From the NCBI RefSeq assembly GCF_001625015.1, contig NZ_LVWJ02000014.1, forward strand, positions 3,348,001 through 3,412,000: DNA of 64,000 nt, written 5' to 3'. Of the stretch, positions 8,961 to 16,686 are shown in pieces; position 1 is the first letter of the stretch; each line of letters starts with the position of its first letter. This stretch comes from Lewinella sp. 4G2 (GTDB lineage: Bacteria > Bacteroidota > Bacteroidia > Chitinophagales > Saprospiraceae). The notes below the pieces were generated by a model that was not told the DNA's origin, ran no database searches, and worked only from the letters and a program-made list of their open reading frames with translations. A program made the translations under genes and the position numbers.

Positions 8961-9428
8961 CTAAGACAACCGATCCTTCACCTCCTCAATAATCTCCACC
9001 GCCTTCGCCCCCGCCTTCACCAACCACCGGGCGCTCGGGTCAACGGCCACGTGGTGGACTACAATTTTCCATCCGTCCCCAACCAGGCGGAAGTGGTCAG
9101 TTACGATTGAGGTGGCAATGGAGAGAGGGGCAGCCTGAGCCTCCATCACCAGCAGGACGTAGGTAACCTTGACGTCGCCTTCCACCTCCCCGGGGAAGAA
9201 CCGTACGTTATTCACCAGATGCCGCTTTAGCGTGACTTCGGATTTGAAGATATTGGGTAGGTCTTCCCGCATCGCGGCGTGGCCCTTTCCCGTACTCAGG
9301 TCGCCGGTGATTTGGCCTTCTTCAACGTAGTAGGTCAAGGTTTCTTCCACGTCCTTTTTGTCCGCCGCCATGTTGTAGGCGTGGATGACGTCGAGGATTT
9401 CAAAACGGGTGTCGGCGGAGATTTGCAT
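8961..9428 (-). CDS. SnoaL-like / NTF2-fold protein
   Basis: Cytoplasmic 155-residue protein of the nuclear-transport-factor-2 (SnoaL-like) fold. Typical features are the N-terminal helix with FEILDVIHAYNMAADKKDVEETLTYYVEEGQITG, a middle TGKGHAAMREDLPNIFKSEVTLKRHLVNNVRF, and the end strands VTYVLLVMEAQ, SIVTDHFRLVGDGWKIVVHHVAVDP. ATG at 9428 gives the usual family start; the frame stays open upstream to 9572, through a family A repeat, but that part does not look coding. Members are small ligand-binding proteins or enzymes; the substrate cannot be told here. Confidence 0.8.
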   Translation of the reverse strand: MQISADTRFEILDVIHAYNMAADKKDVEETLTYYVEEGQITGDLSTGKGHAAMREDLPNIFKSEVTLKRHLVNNVRFFPGEVEGDVKVTYVLLVMEAQAAPLSIATSIVTDHFRLVGDGWKIVVHHVAVDPSARWLVKAGAKAVEIIEEVKDRLS

Positions 9429-9553
9429 GTTGTCATTTGTTTGTTCGTACGTTTTAATTGTCGATAACCCATCTTGTTTGCGGCTGCGGATTGTTTTGAC
9501 GTTTATCATTCCATATTTGTGAAACCCAATAACTGCTCCTAACCATTTGCATC

Positions 9554-9603
9554 GCACCTGCGTCAGCGCCAAATAAGGCTAAGTCGGGCGCTGCCGCGGG
9601 TGC
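9554..9603. repeat. Family A inverted pair (two short copies)
   Basis: GCACCTGCGTCAGCGCC at 9554-9570 and GGCGCTGCCGCGGGTGC at 9587-9603, separated by 16 bp. Together they make a near-perfect 17-bp inverted repeat that could fold as a long hairpin. It lies in the divergent gap between the SnoaL-like gene and the TPR gene. Confidence 0.82.
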
Positions 9604-9655
9604 CAGGAAAGGATCGAGTAGAAGGACTGGCGGTTGACCGATTGACCCTACCTTA

Positions 9656-9667
9656 GTGTCTAGACAC
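9656..9667. promoter_or_regulatory. 12-bp perfect palindrome before the TPR gene
   Basis: GTGTCTAGACAC, 13 bp upstream of the ATG at 9681, overlapping a TACCTTAG box at 9649-9656 that resembles the Bacteroidota -7 element. This suggests an operator at the start site. There is no further support. Confidence 0.35.
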
Positions 9668-9680
9668 CACTTGAAACTTG

Positions 9681-10619
9681 ATGACTGAGCAACAACTCCT
9701 GAAAGAAGCGACCGATCTTTACCACCAGGAAGGGCGCGAAGCCGAGGCCATCACTGCCTTCCGAAAACTGCTGGCGGCCTACCCGAAAAACTCGGAAGCT
9801 TGGGCCCACCTCTCCACGATGTGCCGGCAAATTGGGGATTACGACGCCGCCATCTCCGCCATTGACAGGGCTATCTCACTTGCGCCGGAAGATGCTTGGC
9901 TCAACGAGCAAAAGGGTAGTCTGCTCGCCAGTATCGCGAGGATGCCGGCGGAAAGTCAGCACTATTTCGACGAGCGTACGCGAGAGGCCTTTCTGATCAC
10001 CGCGTACCCCACGAAAAGCCACTTATTGCTAGCGTTGGACCGGACCCTGGAACACCTCCTCCACCTGATGGAAAAGGCTGGGAAACCAACTTTCAAGCCG
10101 CGCCTGAAGCTGGCGATGAGTAAAACAAATATCGGAGCTCACAAAGATGCTATCACCATCCTCACCGGTCTGCTCGACGGCCCCCCGCCACCCCGGATGA
10201 ACCCTGCACGCTGGCAACGGCAACGCCTGAACCTGGACAACCACATAGCCAACAATCTCGTGGCGCTTGGCCGGTACGCGGCCGCGGAAACCCGCTATCA
10301 ATCCGTAATGACCAACCAGAAGGACAACTACCTGACGGGCCTGCAATTGGTCAAACTTTACGAAGCCAGCGCCGAGCCCGCGAAACGTAAGGGCCTGCTT
10401 CAACAACTCTATAGCGACAATGAGGCGCGCTTTAAACGATCCCCCGAACCGGCGTTTCTCTTTCGTAAAATAGCGCTGTTGCGTGCCCTGGACGAACCAA
10501 ACCGGTTAAAGGAGTTGGAGGCAGATTTTGCCGCCCTACCCACTGACCGGGAATACAATCAGCAGGCTATCAAGGAAATGCGCGCTACCATCAACGAGAT
10601 CCTAGGTGATGCTGAGTAG
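9681..10619 (+). CDS. Tetratricopeptide-repeat protein
   Basis: Cytoplasmic 312-residue protein made of TPR helices. The first repeats are plain (ATDLYHQEGREAEAITAFRKLLAAYPKNSEAWAHLSTMCRQIGDYDAAISAIDRAISLAPEDAWL), with further helical repeats through residue 300. No signal peptide or catalytic motif is visible. ATG at 9681 directly follows the TTG that would otherwise extend it by one codon. TPR proteins act as scaffolds; the partner is unknown. It is a single gene, followed by a type B repeat 11 bp after the stop. Confidence 0.82.
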   Translation: MTEQQLLKEATDLYHQEGREAEAITAFRKLLAAYPKNSEAWAHLSTMCRQIGDYDAAISAIDRAISLAPEDAWLNEQKGSLLASIARMPAESQHYFDERTREAFLITAYPTKSHLLLALDRTLEHLLHLMEKAGKPTFKPRLKLAMSKTNIGAHKDAITILTGLLDGPPPPRMNPARWQRQRLNLDNHIANNLVALGRYAAAETRYQSVMTNQKDNYLTGLQLVKLYEASAEPAKRKGLLQQLYSDNEARFKRSPEPAFLFRKIALLRALDEPNRLKELEADFAALPTDREYNQQAIKEMRATINEILGDAE

Positions 10620-10630
10620 GGGGGGATTGC

Positions 10631-10770
10631 TAGCCCTGGAGGGGCGTCTATTGTAGCGTGGGGATGAATTCCCCACGTTTTCGTTGGTTGTCTCGTGGAT
10701 GGTTCCCCACGCTTTCGTTCGTCGTGTTGTGGATGTAGACCGACGATTGCGACTGTTGTAGCGCGGGTAT
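10631..10770 (+). repeat. Type B double-hairpin element with degenerate tail
   Basis: The small hairpin here is CCCTGGAGGGG, different from the GCCCCAGCGGGGC of other copies but still paired. The long hairpin is GCGTGGGG ATGAATT CCCCACG followed by TTTTCGTT. A second arm unit (TTCCCCACGCTTTCGTT) and further decayed material run to about 10770. It fills the gap between convergent genes. Confidence 0.8.
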
Positions 10771-10774
10771 CTCC

Positions 10775-11347
10775 CTAACTCCCCGCCACCCGCTCCCCCT
10801 GACCCGACAACTCCACCACCTTCGCAATCCGCCGCGCCCGCGTATCCGCTCCTTTGGCCAGCTTGATCCACCGCAACGCGAAGCGCATCCGGGCGGGGGA
10901 GAGGGCGTTAAAGAACTCCTCCGCTACGGCGTTCTGGGCGAGGGCGGCCTTGAGGTCATCCGGCTGTATAAGCGCATCGACATCATTCAAAAAATCCCAC
11001 AAGCCGGACGCTTTGCCCCGGGCCACTGCCGCCCGCCCCGGTTCGGCCATGCGCCCTTCCTTCTCCAGTTTGGCGACGCGATCCTTGTACGTTTTCGACC
11101 AGTGCTCGACGCGGCGGGGGGAGATGAGCTGCATCGTCCGTTCGTCGTCGAGCTTCATGCGCCGCCCGTCCATCCACCCATAGGCGAGCAGTTCGTCGAG
11201 CATCTCCGAATTGGAGAAATACTTACTTGGCGTCGATTTCTTGTAGGTGACGAGCCACACGGAAGCTTCCTGGGCGTAGTTGGCGGCGAGCCATTCGCGG
11301 AGTTGGGTGGGGGAGGTGATTTCGATGCGGTTGGGTGGGGTGGGCAT
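10775..11347 (-). CDS. YdeI/OmpD-associated family protein
   Basis: Cytoplasmic 190-residue protein of the YdeI/OmpD-associated (bacteriocin-protection-like) family. Diagnostic segments are the N-terminal LREWLAANYAQEASVWLVTYKK, EMLDELLAYGWMDGRRMKLDDERTMQLISPRR, HWSKTYKDRVAKLEKEGRMAEPG and the C-terminal LSPARMRFALRWIKLAKGADTRARRI. The family has been linked to resistance to cationic peptides in some bacteria, but its biochemical role is not settled. ATG at 11347 gives the expected N-terminus. It stands alone between repeat blocks. Confidence 0.85.
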   Translation of the reverse strand: MPTPPNRIEITSPTQLREWLAANYAQEASVWLVTYKKSTPSKYFSNSEMLDELLAYGWMDGRRMKLDDERTMQLISPRRVEHWSKTYKDRVAKLEKEGRMAEPGRAAVARGKASGLWDFLNDVDALIQPDDLKAALAQNAVAEEFFNALSPARMRFALRWIKLAKGADTRARRIAKVVELSGQGERVAGS

Positions 11348-11403
11348 TTGGGGAACGGTATTTGGTGGGGTAACGGTGAATGATGCCGGAGGTTGTTGCG
11401 TAC

Positions 11404-11560
11404 AGTCCCGGAGGGGCGTTTATTGTAGCGTGGGGATGGTTCCCCACGTTTTCGTTCATCGTTAGATGGGTCAACCCCCACGTTTTCGATTAATATTCGA
11501 CGTATCAATCCCCACGTTTTCGTTTGTCATTGGGCGGGACCAATCCGCGTTTTCGATGAT
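11404..11560 (+). repeat. Type B double-hairpin element with tail array
   Basis: Small hairpin of the form GTCCCGGAGGGGC, long hairpin GCGTGGGGATGGTTCCCCACG plus TTTTCGTT, then three more right-arm units ending in CCCCACGTTTTCG(A/T)TT and a decayed CCGCGTTTTCG. Its tail runs straight into the tail of an inverted type C element. Confidence 0.83.
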
Positions 11561-11693
11561 TCCACGGTCAAACATCGTCAAACGAACGCGTAGGGTTTCA
11601 CGATTTGGCATGATTGAACGAACACGTAGGGTTCCACGGTCTCGCGACCTGTTCCACCCTACGCTAAGGGAGACCGTCCCGTTCGGGACTAGT
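11561..11693 (-). repeat. Type C double-hairpin element with arm array, tail to tail with type B
   Basis: On the minus strand: GTCCCGAACGGGAC hairpin at the right end, then the GCGTAGGGT...ACCCTACG long hairpin, then right-arm copies (CGTAGGGTTTCACG type) with about 36-bp spacing toward 11561, where it meets the type B tail. Confidence 0.83.
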
Positions 11694-11758
11694 ATTCGTG
11701 AAACGACGGAATTGTCGAGACAGGCCTACCTTACCAACGCGCGTCAATTCTCCCCCAA

Positions 11759-12295
11759 ATGCCAAAAACAAAAATCTTCACCGCCACCTCCCTAGACGGC
11801 TACCTAGCCGGCCCCAACGGCGAACTCGACTGGCTCGAAACCACTCCCAACCCCACCCAAAACGATATGGGTTTCGTCGCCCTCATGAACGAGATCGACG
11901 CTGTCGTCATGGGCCGCACGACGTTTGAGACCGTCCTCGCGTTTGGGGTGGAATGGCCCTATGCCAAACCCGTATTCGTCCTGAGCAATACCCTAAAAAA
12001 GGTGCCGGCGGAGCTAAGGGATAAAGTATCTCTAACCCGTGGCACTCCTATGAAAGTCGTAGATCAACTCCATCAGGCTGGCTACGAAACGCTCTACGTG
12101 GATGGCGGCGCCACCATCCAATCCTTCCTCCGTGACGATTTGGTGGATGAATTATGCATCACGACCATACCCATCCTGCTGGGTGGCGGTGCCTCCCTCT
12201 TCGGCGAATTGACCGACCGCCTAACCTTCGATCTCGTCAAGGTCGAGGTATTCCTGGAACACGTGGTACAAACCACCTACCGCCGCACCCGGTAA
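11759..12295 (+). CDS. RibD C-terminal / dihydrofolate-reductase-like protein
   Basis: Cytoplasmic 178-residue protein of the dihydrofolate-reductase-like RibD C-terminal group (YwjB/YyaP type). Seen: IFTATSLDGYLAGPNGELDWLE at the start, DAVVMGRTTFETVL (the nucleotide-binding MGRxTxE pattern), VFVLSNTLKKVP, TLYVDGGATIQSFLRDDLVDELCITTIPILLGGGASLFG and a closing strand. These proteins are taken to be NAD(P)H-dependent reductases of unknown substrate; this one is not a true DHFR or a full RibD. A type C repeat begins at the stop codon. Confidence 0.87.
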   Translation: MPKTKIFTATSLDGYLAGPNGELDWLETTPNPTQNDMGFVALMNEIDAVVMGRTTFETVLAFGVEWPYAKPVFVLSNTLKKVPAELRDKVSLTRGTPMKVVDQLHQAGYETLYVDGGATIQSFLRDDLVDELCITTIPILLGGGASLFGELTDRLTFDLVKVEVFLEHVVQTTYRRTR

Positions 12296-12372
12296 TAGTC
12301 CCGAAGGGACGGATCACCTTAGCGTAGGGTGTAACAGGTCGCGAGACCGTGAAACCCTACGTATTCGTTTCC
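12296..12372 (+). repeat. Type C double-hairpin element, complete single copy
   Basis: GTCCCGAAGGGAC hairpin, spacer CACCTTA, long hairpin GCGTAGGGT...ACCCTACG with inner arms ACAGGTC/GACCGTG and tail GTATTCGTTT. It begins immediately after the stop codon of the upstream gene. Confidence 0.85.
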
Positions 12373-12386
12373 CAACGCAAAAATCC

Positions 12387-12520
12387 CAGCCCCAGCGGGG
12401 CGTCTACCGTAGCGTGGGGGTCAACCCCCACGTTTTCGTTACGGCCCACGTTTTCGTTGCCCCCCACGTTTTCATTACCGCCCACGTTTCCGTTGCTTCC
12501 CGCGTTTCCGTTGATCGAAA
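12387..12520 (+). repeat. Type B double-hairpin element with short-unit tail array
   Basis: GCCCCAGCGGGGC hairpin, spacer, GCGTGGGGGTCAACCCCCACG hairpin core and TTTTCGTT, then four shorter units of about 18-21 bp (CCCACGTTTTCGTT type), each slightly altered. The rest of the gap up to 12631 has no gene; it is C/A-rich leader sequence. Confidence 0.83.
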
Positions 12521-12631
12521 CATGGTCGTCAATCCCGCCAATTTCGATTCCCAAAGAAACCCCTCTCCCAAAAAATCCCCCCGAATTTGAACGCCCACCC
12601 CCCCACGGGGTATACCACCCCAAAAAACCCC

Positions 12632-14740
12632 ATGTCCCAACGCCTCGCCCTGATCATAATCCTCCTCCTCACCTTCCTCGCCACCCAAACCCTCTCCGCC
12701 CATTCCGAACCCCATTTCCCGGCACCTGCGCGAGCGCCAAACTTGTCCCGCATTTTATCGGGAGCAGCGCCCGCAACCCCTAAAACCCTATTACCACTAA
12801 GCGCCCCGGAACCATTCGTGAGCTTGCTATTTGAGCAACACAACCCGGAGTATTACGCTAAGCAAGCAGCAGACTGGGAAGCCATCGCCACCGGCGAATG
12901 CAGCGACGCCAACGCCATCTGGAACTACTACAAGGCCGCCCACTACGCCAACCGATTTGCGGAGGGGACGTACGACTTGCCCGACATCCTCGCCATGGCC
13001 GAAGAGCGGTTAGAAGCGAACAGTTTTGAACTGAATTACCTGCGTTTCGCCGATGCCAAGGACCCAACCCTGCGCCACGCCCACCTCGTACGGGCCAACG
13101 CCGCCGACCCCAACCGGCTGGAGGCCGCGACCGCGCTCTCGGCCTACTACACGATCATCGGACAGTGGGCGCGGCGGGACCAAACGCTGATCGATATGCA
13201 CCGGCGGCGGGCCATTCCGGAAGGGGTGATGGAGTACAACTACAACCAGCTGATGAGCGTAGGCCAGAACGGGGTGTTGCTCACCTACGGCGACGCCGAT
13301 ACCTACCCCAGTTGGCTCCTCCAGAGCGCCTACCGGGTGCGGCCGGACGTACACGTGATCAACTACAACCTGCTGGTGAATTTTCCCGCTTACCGGGAGG
13401 TCGTTGTGGACCGCCTCGGCATCAAACTGCCGAAGGGTCGGGAACCGGATACCGACCCTTTTGCCCTGCTCGCCCGCCAAGCAAATGACGTGTACGTCGC
13501 CACGACCGCCCGCGAAACCCTACCCGCCGACCGCGCGAAGGACTTTTACCTGACCGGCCTCACCCTCCGCATCAGCGAAAAGCCGCTCGATAACCTGGAC
13601 CGGATCGCCCAACTCTACCGCCACACCTGGCGGCTCGAACAGCTGCGCTTTCCCTTTGCCGAAGGGCCGCGGCAGCGCGTCGCCGACCAGCTCAACCAAA
13701 ATTACCTGCCCGCTCTGCTCACGCTCTACGAAGCCGAACCGAAACTGGCCGATTTGAAGGATTTGATCTCCGGCATCGCTGACCGCGCCGGGGTCTCCGA
13801 AACAGTCAATAAAATCATCGCGCCGGAAGCCGCGCTGCCCGCCCTCGCCGGGGCCGACGTGGACCTGCGGGCCAAGGATATCGCGAAAGGATTTTCCTAC
13901 GTGCCCTCCGGAAATTATACGGATGTTCGCGATAAATCCACGACCAGCATTAACGGCTTTTACGCGGGTGAAACGAACGTCACCAACGCGGAATACCAAA
14001 GCTTTTTGGAGGACCTCCTGCGGCAGCGCGATTTTGATCTGTTGAGTAGGGTAGAGGTCGCCCGGCCCAACCTGGATACGCTGAAAAAAGCCTTGCTGGA
14101 AACCGCGGATGCGGAATCGTACGTCAATATGATCATGGGTGTCGACCCGCGCTACGCCGCCCACCCGGTGGTTAACATCAGCTACGAGGCCGCGGAATTG
14201 TACGCCATCTGGTTGGCCCAGGTCTACAACAGCGACCCGAAAAGGCCGGACGGGCGCAACGTTCGTTTCCGGTTATTTGAGGCCACGGAATACGCCTACG
14301 CGGCGCAGGGCGGCCGGGAGTACGCGCCCTATCCGTGGGGCGGGCCGTATTACCGCAACTCTAAGGGCTGCATCCTGGGAAATCTGAATATGCTGCACCC
14401 GGTTTCGCTGGAAGAGACCAAGATTTTCCGCGAAAAGATCTCCGTTTCCACTTATCTCTCTCCCAGGAAGCGGGCCGAAATCCTCGAACGAACGAACGTG
14501 GAGTGTGAGTACGACGACGATGGCGGCTTTTTAACCGTGCAGGCCGATGCCTATTACCCCAACGACTACGGTTTGTACAACATGGCCGGAAATGCGGCCA
14601 CCATGGTCCACCCGGAAGGGACTGCCGCCGGAGGAAGCTACCTCGACCCCGCCGAACGCATCAAGGTCGGCTCCACCCAACAACTTGCTTTGCCCCACCC
14701 GGGCGTCGGTTTCCGGCTCATCATGATGTACGTAGATTAG
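12632..14740 (+). CDS. Exported FGE-sulfatase-fold protein (GldK/GldJ-like), probably non-catalytic
   Basis: Exported 702-residue protein. ATG at 12632 gives a clear signal peptide (ALIIILLLTFLATQTLSA). A family A long element encodes residues 31-47 (APARAPNLSRILSGAAP), directly after it. Residues 55-300 are helical and include LTYGDADTYPSWLLQSAYRV, like the soluble end of DUF2723 proteins. Residues about 410-702 form a formylglycine-generating-enzyme fold: GFYAGETNVTNAEYQSFL, PVVNISYEAAELYAIWLA, FRLFEATEYAYAAQGG, YPWGGPYY, YGLYNMAGNAATMVHPEGTAAGGSYLD, GVGFRLIM. The active-site cysteines of true FGE are absent, so a structural role as in GldK/GldJ is likelier. It is the first gene of an operon with an ECF sigma factor. 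Confidence 0.85.
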   Translation: MSQRLALIIILLLTFLATQTLSAHSEPHFPAPARAPNLSRILSGAAPATPKTLLPLSAPEPFVSLLFEQHNPEYYAKQAADWEAIATGECSDANAIWNYYKAAHYANRFAEGTYDLPDILAMAEERLEANSFELNYLRFADAKDPTLRHAHLVRANAADPNRLEAATALSAYYTIIGQWARRDQTLIDMHRRRAIPEGVMEYNYNQLMSVGQNGVLLTYGDADTYPSWLLQSAYRVRPDVHVINYNLLVNFPAYREVVVDRLGIKLPKGREPDTDPFALLARQANDVYVATTARETLPADRAKDFYLTGLTLRISEKPLDNLDRIAQLYRHTWRLEQLRFPFAEGPRQRVADQLNQNYLPALLTLYEAEPKLADLKDLISGIADRAGVSETVNKIIAPEAALPALAGADVDLRAKDIAKGFSYVPSGNYTDVRDKSTTSINGFYAGETNVTNAEYQSFLEDLLRQRDFDLLSRVEVARPNLDTLKKALLETADAESYVNMIMGVDPRYAAHPVVNISYEAAELYAIWLAQVYNSDPKRPDGRNVRFRLFEATEYAYAAQGGREYAPYPWGGPYYRNSKGCILGNLNMLHPVSLEETKIFREKISVSTYLSPRKRAEILERTNVECEYDDDGGFLTVQADAYYPNDYGLYNMAGNAATMVHPEGTAAGGSYLDPAERIKVGSTQQLALPHPGVGFRLIMMYVD
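12722..12771 (+). repeat. Family A element, long form, inside a gene
   Basis: 50-bp long form: GCACCTGCG, then 34 bp holding the TCCCGC ATTTTA TCGGGA hairpin, then CAGCGCC. It begins at the first base of codon 31 of the FGE-fold gene and is fully translated. Confidence 0.85.
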
Positions 14741-14748
14741 CCAATACC

Positions 14749-15303
14749 TTGACCGACCGCCAACTACTCATCGCCGCCAGCCAGGGAGACCAGGCCGCTT
14801 TCACCGATCTCTACCGGAGGTACGGAGCGCGCCTCTACGCCTATTTCCTGCCCCGCGCCGGTAGCGATGCGGCCCGCGCCGAGGACTTGCGCCAACAAGT
14901 TTTCCTGCGCCTGTTGGAGAGCCGGGCCTTCCGGGAGGCGCGCGACAATGCTGTTTCCGCGCCCGACGATCTTGGTCCGCTACTCTTCCACATCGCCGCC
15001 AATTTGCTTAAAAATGAGTACCGAGGGACGGAGCGTCGCCTCCGCCGACAGGGGGAATTCGCCGCCCGGCAACCCCTTTTTGAGCAGCGAGATTCGGAGC
15101 CGGATAAACAAGCCTTACAACGCGCCATCAGCCAATTGCCCGAGCCGCAACGGCTCTGCGTCGACCTCCGTTTCCGCCAGAATTACTCCATTGAGGAGAT
15201 CGCCGATGCCCTTGATTGCGCGCCCGGCACCGTCAAAAGTCGCCTCCATTACGGCCTCAAAAAGCTCGCCGCCATCCTCCGCCCTACCACGACCAACAAA
15301 TAA
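14749..15303 (+). CDS. ECF-type RNA polymerase sigma factor
   Basis: Extracytoplasmic-function sigma factor of 184 residues. Region 2 is seen in AAFTDLYRRYGARLYAYFLPRAGSDAARAEDLRQQVFLRLLES (about residues 17-60) and region 4 in LQRAISQLPEPQRLCVDLRFRQNYSIEEIADALDCAPGTVKSRLHYGLKKL (about 122-178). The start is a TTG eight bases after the previous stop; it gives the usual MTDRQLLIAASQGDQAAF beginning and no ATG is available. The next gene starts two bases after the stop and encodes a membrane protein, the usual arrangement for a sigma/anti-sigma pair. Confidence 0.92.
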   Translation: MTDRQLLIAASQGDQAAFTDLYRRYGARLYAYFLPRAGSDAARAEDLRQQVFLRLLESRAFREARDNAVSAPDDLGPLLFHIAANLLKNEYRGTERRLRRQGEFAARQPLFEQRDSEPDKQALQRAISQLPEPQRLCVDLRFRQNYSIEEIADALDCAPGTVKSRLHYGLKKLAAILRPTTTNK

Positions 15304-15305
15304 TT

Positions 15306-15926
15306 ATGGATTACCTCGATTACCTCGCCGACCACCGTTACGATGAGTTGCCGCCCGCCGTCCGCGACCAAATCAGCCGTGAGGAGTACGATGCTCACCG
15401 GGAGCTCAGTCAGCAGTTGAGTACAGGTCAGTCCTCCGCGTTACCCGGTCCGGCGCTGCTCGCTGCCTTCTCGAATGCAACGAATGTGGCGCCGCTCCCG
15501 ATAAAAGGCGGGACGAGTTTGGCGCTCGCGCAGGTGCAGGGAAAAGGGGAAGGGCAACGCAAAGAAAGGACCTCCATCTGGCCCTTCGTCGCCGCTGCCG
15601 GCTGGTTGCTGTTCCTGCTGGCGGGAGGTCTGTACGTATCCCGCCCAACCGAATTGGTGGAACTTGCCGCAGTAGTACCTCCCCCCGTCATCAGGACGGA
15701 TACCGTACGCATCGCCCAAACGGATACCCTATACCTACCGAAGTATAAATACGTGACCCGCATCGTCCGCGATACCGTCTACCGGCCATCTTCGGAACCG
15801 ATCTACGTCACCGTCCGCGATACGGTGTATCGGGCCGCCCCGCCGGCGGAGGTGTACCGGGTTTCCGGGAGTAAGAATTTGGAAGGTAGGGAAGAGTTGT
15901 TGCGGTTGATGATTTCGGCGGAGTGA
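15306..15926 (+). CDS. Probable anti-sigma factor, single membrane pass
   Basis: Membrane protein of 206 residues, placed two bases after the ECF sigma gene. The N-terminus (MDYLDYLADHRYDELPPAVRDQI and SREEYDAHRELS) is a short cytoplasmic helical part. A linker follows, then one transmembrane helix (about residues 92-113, PFVAAAGWLLFLLAGGLYV) and a periplasmic tail with DTVRIAQTDTLYL, RDTVYRP and RDTVYRA repeats. No zinc-type ZAS motif is seen. The role as an anti-sigma factor is inferred from position and topology. A long family A element in reverse orientation encodes most of the linker (residues about 62-77). Confidence 0.72.
   Translation: MDYLDYLADHRYDELPPAVRDQISREEYDAHRELSQQLSTGQSSALPGPALLAAFSNATNVAPLPIKGGTSLALAQVQGKGEGQRKERTSIWPFVAAAGWLLFLLAGGLYVSRPTELVELAAVVPPPVIRTDTVRIAQTDTLYLPKYKYVTRIVRDTVYRPSSEPIYVTVRDTVYRAAPPAEVYRVSGSKNLEGREELLRLMISAE
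15488..15537 (-). repeat. Family A element, long form, inside a gene (reverse)
   Basis: Reverse complement of the 50-bp long form (GGCGCCG...CCCG ATAAAAGG CGGGA...GGCGCTCGCGCAGGTGC). It is translated in another frame as APLPIKGGTSLALAQVQ, directly before the membrane helix of the probable anti-sigma factor. Confidence 0.85.
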
Positions 15927-16001
15927 TAGTCCCGAAGGGACGGTTCCCCTTAGCGTAGGGTGGAGTAGGCCGAAGGGCCACGGAACCCTACGTATTCGTT
16001 T
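15926..16001 (+). repeat. Type C double-hairpin element, complete single copy
   Basis: Starts on the last base of the stop codon of the upstream gene: GTCCCGAAGGGAC hairpin, spacer CCCCTTA, long hairpin GCGTAGGGT...ACCCTACG with inner GGCCGAAGGGCC-like loop, tail GTATTCGTTT. The inner loop stem differs from other C copies but still pairs. Confidence 0.84.
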
Positions 16002-16017
16002 GCCGATATATGCAAGC

Positions 16018-16072
16018 CAGCCCCAGCGGGGCGTCTACCGTAGCGTGGGGGTCAACCCCCACGTTTTCGTTG
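16018..16072 (+). repeat. Type B double-hairpin element
   Basis: GCCCCAGCGGGGC hairpin, spacer GTCTACCGTA, GCGTGGGGGTCAACCCCCACG and TTTTCGTTGG. It is followed at once by the tail of an inverted type C array. Confidence 0.85.
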
Positions 16073-16080
16073 GACGTTAC

Positions 16081-16368
16081 ATGGGTTTCACGATTTTACG
16101 TGTATTATCAAATACGTCGGGTGCCACGGTTTCGGATGATTACACGAATGCGTAGGGTTTCACGATATGGCGTGATTGAACGAACACGTATGATATCCAC
16201 GATATGGCGTGATTGAATCAACACGTATGATATCCACGATACGGCGTGATTGAACTAATACGTAGGGTTCCACGGTATGGTGTGAATAAACGAATACGTA
16301 GGGTTCCACGGTCTCGCGACCCGTTCCACCCTACGCTAAGGTGGCCCGTCCCATTCGGGACTGGTATT
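16081..16368 (-). repeat. Type C element with eight-unit 36-37 bp arm array
   Basis: The C hairpins lie at the right end (GTCCCGAATGGGAC at about 16350-16363). The array runs left; the CACG step falls at 16092, 16128, 16164, 16201, 16238, 16274 and 16310, a constant period of 36-37 bp. Within a unit about 22 bp are well kept (ACGTAGGGTTCCACG) and about 14 bp vary. It is the longest arm array in the window. Confidence 0.86.
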
Positions 16369-16389
16369 CGTTCATTAACTAGTAACCAT

Positions 16390-16595
16390 CCAGCCCCGGC
16401 GGGGCGTCTATCGTAGCGTGGGGGTCAACCCCCACGTTTTCGTTTATTGTATTGCGATTGTCAACCCCCACGTTTTCGTTTATTGTATTGCGATGATCAA
16501 CCCCCACGTTTTCGTTTATTGTATTGGGATGATCAACCCCCACGTTCTCGCTTTGTCGCAGCGTTACGGTCAATCCCTACGGTTTCGTTTATCAT
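16390..16595 (+). repeat. Type B element with 36-bp tandem arm array
   Basis: GCCCCGGCGGGGC hairpin, spacer, GCGTGGGGGTCAACCCCCACG, then four near-identical 36-bp units beginning TCAACCCCCACGTTTTCG at 16425, 16461, 16497 and 16533, and a decayed fifth at 16570. Units also share TTATTGTATTG. Because the units are near-identical and lack unique spacers, this is not a CRISPR array. Together with its neighbours it fills the 760-bp gap 15927-16686. Confidence 0.87.
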
Positions 16596-16621
16596 CCCAA
16601 GCTCCATTACCCACCTCCACC

Positions 16622-16638
16622 GCACCCGCGGCAGCGCC
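16622..16638 (+). repeat. Family A element, short form
   Basis: GCACCCGCGGCAGCGCC, 48 bp upstream of the cupin gene start. The bases after it include the gene's likely promoter region (TAATTTTTG at 16672-16680). Confidence 0.8.
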
Positions 16639-16686
16639 CTTGAAATCGGTGAATGAACGTACATTGAGATTTAATTTTTGTACATC

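Noticed and set aside
16379-16573. Reading frame on the minus strand with a 12-residue repeat (ENVGVDHRNTIN type), and similar frames near 12357-12623
   Set aside because: The frame exists only because the 36-bp DNA repeat is a multiple of three. It has no start context of its own and is shared by type B repeats elsewhere, so it is a shadow of the array.
16425-16590. CRISPR array
   Set aside because: The units are near-identical over their entire 36 bp, with no unique spacers, and no cas genes are present.
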